Source: Bacillota bacterium
Lineage (GTDB): Bacteria; Bacillota; Clostridia; Oscillospirales; Oscillospiraceae
Assembly (NCBI GenBank): GCA_021768085.1
Contig: JAETOJ010000008.1
Location: 27,220-91,219, forward strand
DNA: 64,000 bases
Reading direction: 5' to 3'
The position numbers and the translations under genes were made by a program. Numbering within the stretch: position 1 is the stretch's first letter; the number at the start of each line of letters is the position of its first letter. This document shows, piece by piece, positions 61,135 to 64,000 of the stretch. The notes below the pieces were generated by a model. That model ran no database searches and was not told the DNA's origin. It saw only the letters and a list, made by a program, of their open reading frames with translations.

Positions 61135-63357
61135 TCAATACAGACCGAAGTTCTTGCACATATAGCCGCCGGCCTGAACGGTATCCAGGTAGGACTGGGC
61201 GTCGCCGTAGTCGGGGCCCCAGCCGGAGGCGATGGCCACGTCGAAGTTGGCGTCCCGGCCGTCGTTGATGCGGTAGGTGGCGTGCTCGTTGTCCTCGCTC
61301 TTATCGTAGTCCACCAGGTCGATGATGACCTTGCCCTCCAGGGCATCCTCGATGGACTGCTTCACCACGTTGGCCGCGTTCCGGTAGGAGTTGTCATAGG
61401 TGCGCACCGGGTAATCCAGGTGGATGGGGTTCTCCGCGGAGACCTCCACGCCGATCTGAGCCAGCTGGGCGATGGCCAGCTCCAGCTCAGCCTTGGCGTT
61501 GGCCGCGTTGTACCAGCCGTCGAAGCCGTCGCCGGAACCCGCGCCGCCGTCACCATTGGGATCCCAGACCTTGATGTGGGCGCCGTCGGCGTCCAGCTGG
61601 GCCTGCATGATCTCGCCGTAGGAGGTGTTGGCCGGGAAGGTCTTGGAGGTGCCGTTGATGTCAACGGTCACCTCGCCGGCCAGGTACACGAAGGTGCCGG
61701 GGGTGTAGGAGTTGCGGATGCTGGTGTACTTCAGCTCCTCGCCCACCAGCTGGGCGTTGTAGGAGCCCCGGTCGATGGAGTAGGTGATGGCGCGCAGGAA
61801 GTGACGGTTGGTCATGGCGTCCCGGGTACGGGCGATCTCCGCCTCGTTGTCCCGCTTGGCGGACACGCCCACGCCGTTGTTGTCATAGTTGTTCCAGGTG
61901 TTGCGGTACACGTTGTTCCAGCCGGGGAAGGTGGAGCCGTCGCAGCGGCTCACATAACCGTACAGCTCCAGGTAGGTCTTGTCCTGGCCCTCGGGCTTCT
62001 CGGTCTTGGCCAGCTCCAGAGCCTCGGCGCGCAGGCCGCCGCCGGAGATGACGCCGGACTTGGCCTCGTTGTAGTTGCGCAGGGGGTCGCTGCCGTCATT
62101 GTAGCTGTAAACCAGGTTCTTGATGGTCACCGCGTCGGCGTTCCAGTAAGAGGGGTTGGCCGCGTAGCGGACGCTGTTCTGAGCGGTGTAGCTGGTGATC
62201 AGGTAGGGGCCGCAGTAGGCGATGTTGGAGGGGGTCTTGCCGTAATCGCCGGCGGTGTACTCCTCGCCCTCGGCGCCGAAGGTGCCGCCCTGGGAACGGT
62301 AGAACTCACGGTTCAGGGGGGCGAAGATGCTGTAGCCCAGCATGGTGGGGAAGGGAGCGAAGGGGGCTTCCAGGGTGTACTCCAGGGTGTAGTCATCCAG
62401 AGCCTTCACGCCCACGTCCTCAAAGGTGACCTCGCCCTGCAGGTAGGCGTCGAAGCCCTTCAGGCCGCAGCCCTGATCCACGGTGAGCAGGTAGCCCAGC
62501 TCATCGGCGTTGTCCAGCAGGTGCTCCATGCCGGCCACCCAGTCGTCGGCGGTGACCTCGCCGATCTCAGTGCCCTGCTGATCCACCCACTTCACGCCCT
62601 CGCGGATGTGGAAGGTGTAGGTCAGGCCGTCGGCGGACACCTCATAGCTGGTGGCCAGGCAGGGCTGCTGAATGCCCTTGGCGTCATACTCCAGCAGGTT
62701 GTCATAGGTGCCGGCGATGAACATGGCGTCGGAGGTGTAGGAGGTGCCGATGGTGTCCCAGATGTTGACGATATAGCTGGTGGGCACGGTATAGGTATCG
62801 TTCAGGGTATAGTTGTGCTCAGCCAGATAGGCCTTGGCGGCCTCATAATAGGCGGCCATATCCTCGGACTCGGCCCACAGAGCCTTCAGGGCGTTGTTGT
62901 CCTCCAGGGTGATCAGCTCGTTGGTCACCAGGGCGCAGTAGTAACGGTACTCGTCCATGCCCCACAGCACCTGGGTGGTGGTACGAGGCACCATACGGCT
63001 GATGGCGTAGTTGCCGCCGTTGGACTGGACGGGCAGGAAAACGCCGGACTGGAGCAGCTTGGCCTCGGCAATGGCCATCAGGGCCATACGCTCGTCGCCG
63101 GTGGCCTCCTTGGCGATGGCGTAAGCCTCGCTGAAGTCGCCCAGCACGAAATCATAGATCGTGTCGGATGCCTCCTCATAGTCCATGGCGGAAATGGCCT
63201 CCCAGTCGAGGCCCTCATAGGTCTCCTCGGGGGGATTGGACTCGTTGGTGGGCGCGTTGGATTCAGGGGCCTTGCTCTCGTTCGTCTCGGCGGGGCCGCA
63301 GGCGAACAGGCTCAGGGCCATCACAAGCGCCAGCGCCAGGCTCAGAAACTTCTTCAT
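61135..63357 (-). CDS. oppA: Oligopeptide-binding lipoprotein OppA
   Basis: 740 residues, longer than the usual 530-600. The signal peptide ends in the lipobox LFACGP (Cys near 20), then a Glu/Ser/Asn/Pro linker and a family 5 binding fold with TYTFHIREGVKWVDQQG, the typical hallmark. The C-terminal part is extended (about 560-740). It captures peptides for OppBCDF. AGGAGG precedes the ATG. First gene of the operon, behind a 228-base leader. Confidence 0.93.
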   Translation of the reverse strand: MKKFLSLALALVMALSLFACGPAETNESKAPESNAPTNESNPPEETYEGLDWEAISAMDYEEASDTIYDFVLGDFSEAYAIAKEATGDERMALMAIAEAKLLQSGVFLPVQSNGGNYAISRMVPRTTTQVLWGMDEYRYYCALVTNELITLEDNNALKALWAESEDMAAYYEAAKAYLAEHNYTLNDTYTVPTSYIVNIWDTIGTSYTSDAMFIAGTYDNLLEYDAKGIQQPCLATSYEVSADGLTYTFHIREGVKWVDQQGTEIGEVTADDWVAGMEHLLDNADELGYLLTVDQGCGLKGFDAYLQGEVTFEDVGVKALDDYTLEYTLEAPFAPFPTMLGYSIFAPLNREFYRSQGGTFGAEGEEYTAGDYGKTPSNIAYCGPYLITSYTAQNSVRYAANPSYWNADAVTIKNLVYSYNDGSDPLRNYNEAKSGVISGGGLRAEALELAKTEKPEGQDKTYLELYGYVSRCDGSTFPGWNNVYRNTWNNYDNNGVGVSAKRDNEAEIARTRDAMTNRHFLRAITYSIDRGSYNAQLVGEELKYTSIRNSYTPGTFVYLAGEVTVDINGTSKTFPANTSYGEIMQAQLDADGAHIKVWDPNGDGGAGSGDGFDGWYNAANAKAELELAIAQLAQIGVEVSAENPIHLDYPVRTYDNSYRNAANVVKQSIEDALEGKVIIDLVDYDKSEDNEHATYRINDGRDANFDVAIASGWGPDYGDAQSYLDTVQAGGYMCKNFGLY

Positions 63358-63592
63358 ACTTATCCTCCTATTTATTTTATATTTAACCGGGCAAAACGGA
63401 ACTGTGCCAATCCTGCTCAGGTTAAACCGGGATAAAGCCCCACCGGTCGGCAGGGATCCTCGTTTTCCCGGAGGGAAAACGGCGAACGGGGCGCGCCCCG
63501 TTCAGTGCTGTATAGCGATAAACTGCCGCCCCACAAATTGCAGGGGCCGCAGCGTCTTGATTCATGTAGCAGACTGCACCCACACGGTAAAC
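63358..63592 (-). promoter_or_regulatory. Long structured leader of the opp operon
   Basis: About 228 bases separate the transcription start from oppA. On the minus strand it contains CTGCGGCCCC...GGGGCGGCAG (a stem-loop near 63530-63560), the palindrome GAACGGGGCGCGCCCCGTTC (near 63484-63503) and CGTTTTCCCT-CC-GGGAAAACG next to it. No known riboswitch class is recognised and no clear terminator is present. Confidence 0.55.
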
Positions 63593-63621
63593 ATTATACC
63601 GATCCCGTCCGCCGCTGTCAA
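63593..63621 (-). promoter_or_regulatory. opp operon promoter
   Basis: On the minus strand TTGACA (63616-63621) and TATAAT (63593-63598) are both perfect with a 17-base spacer. Confidence 0.92.
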
Positions 63622-63829
63622 TATTAAAATGCTCAAAACTGCGTCAAATCCGGCCCATTTTCCCCCCAGGCCCCGCCTCTTTTCTCCCCGTTTTAAGCAG
63701 GAAACGCCCGGAATTCTTGCAAAATCTGTGGACGTCCCCCTGCCTTTGGGAAAAAACCGGAACATTTGTCCGCCATATGCGCACAGCTTTTCTTTCGTCA
63801 ATCTGCCCAAGCCGGCTGAGAAAAAAAGG

Positions 63830-63988
63830 GAGACGGCTTTACCGTCTCCCCCAGCCTGTCGAAAAGCGGCCTGCCTGGGAAATATCCAGGCAGGCCGCGG
63901 AGGATAAAAGATACGTACGGGCGGAAAACAGCAGGAAAGGAAGACGAGCTGGCCATATTGCTTTCCATCTGGCCAGCTTTTTGAGATT
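63830..63988. repeat. Hairpins at the right edge of the window
   Basis: Three inverted repeats: GGGAGACGGTAAA-type stem near 63829-63851, GCGGCCTGCCTGG...CCAGGCAGGCCGC (about 63867-63899), and GAGCTGGCCA...TGGCCAGCTTTTTG (about 63946-63983, terminator-like on the plus strand). A CTGTCGAAAAG motif near 63857 recalls one near 6815. No gene was found in 63622-64000; it is AT-mixed sequence with no frame supported by a ribosome site. Confidence 0.55.
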
Positions 63989-64000
63989 CATGGCAGCAAA

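Noticed and set aside
63358..63592. T-box leader before oppA
   Set aside because: GACCGGTGGGGC loosely recalls the T-box antiterminator bulge, but there is no stem I specifier region and no terminator pair.
63562..63810. 82-residue minus-strand frame upstream of the opp promoter
   Set aside because: No ribosome site, no recognisable domain, and it overlaps the promoter.
1..64000. CRISPR arrays, insertion sequences, prophage genes, tRNA or rRNA genes
   Set aside because: None seen. The repeated hairpins at 6.9 kb and 36.3 kb are inverted repeats of differing sequence without regular spacers.

Overview
The window is a high-GC stretch with short intergenic gaps, strong Shine-Dalgarno sites and near-consensus sigma-A promoters (TTGACA, 17-base spacer, TATAAT-like). 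Gene content fits an anaerobic gut Firmicute, most likely of the Oscillospiraceae (Flavonifractor/Lawsonibacter-like): oxygen-independent ribonucleotide reductase activase, formate-THF ligase, ethanolamine microcompartment genes, mucin-sugar catabolism and FtsEX. The family-level placement is inference from gene content and was not tested. No tRNA, rRNA, CRISPR array or insertion sequence was seen.

Layout. 1-6.5 kb: nrdG, a DUF815 ATPase, an XRE regulator, a helical-repeat protein, a glycosyltransferase, dut, and fhs behind a ZTP riboswitch. 7.0-8.5 kb: a cobalamin-riboswitch unit encoding a DUF4430 protein and an ECF-type membrane component, probably B12 uptake. 8.6-27.8 kb: a very large minus-strand ethanolamine (eut) operon that runs eutS-P-V-W-A-B-C-L-K-E-M-M-T-D-J-(eut hypothetical)-N-pduS-pduT-H-Q, followed by a secreted LysM/HAD phosphatase. 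Its promoter (about 28.03 kb) and an attenuating leader precede eutS. The alcohol dehydrogenase eutG lies apart at 30.8 kb on the plus strand, behind its own attenuator with two hairpins. 28.2-30.5 kb: DUF2284 and two acetyltransferases. 32-38.6 kb: envelope genes (S41 peptidase, M23 peptidase, ftsX, ftsE), a PucR regulator and a pseudouridine synthase. 39.3-50.2 kb: sialic acid/amino sugar catabolism (nagA, nagB, nanA, ABC transporter, RpiR regulator, AGE epimerase; divergent ROK-like kinase and SGNH esterase). 50.2-54 kb: small membrane and nucleotide genes, ttcA-like, and rplM-rpsI. 54.1-63.4 kb: an oligopeptide ABC transporter (oppA-B-C-D-F) with unusually enlarged subunits, then a hypothetical membrane-anchored protein.

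How it works together. EutBC is AdoCbl-dependent. EutA and EutT maintain AdoCbl, PduS/PduT can deliver electrons for cobalamin reduction, and the adjacent riboswitch unit probably imports the vitamin. EutE and EutG dispose of acetaldehyde, EutD makes acetyl phosphate, and EutH imports ethanolamine. EutVW probably acts by ANTAR-type antitermination; I see promoter-terminator leaders with paired hairpins before both eutS and eutG. The surface LysM/HAD phosphatase at the operon end could release ethanolamine from phosphoethanolamine outside the cell (inference).

The strongest candidates for new biology are the eutG/eutS paired-hairpin attenuators, the LysM/HAD phosphatase, the EutK-like shell protein with a Rho-N/SAP-like tail, the three near-identical BMC-H genes, and the Opp transporter with a coiled-coil insertion in one ATPase and a membrane tail on the other.
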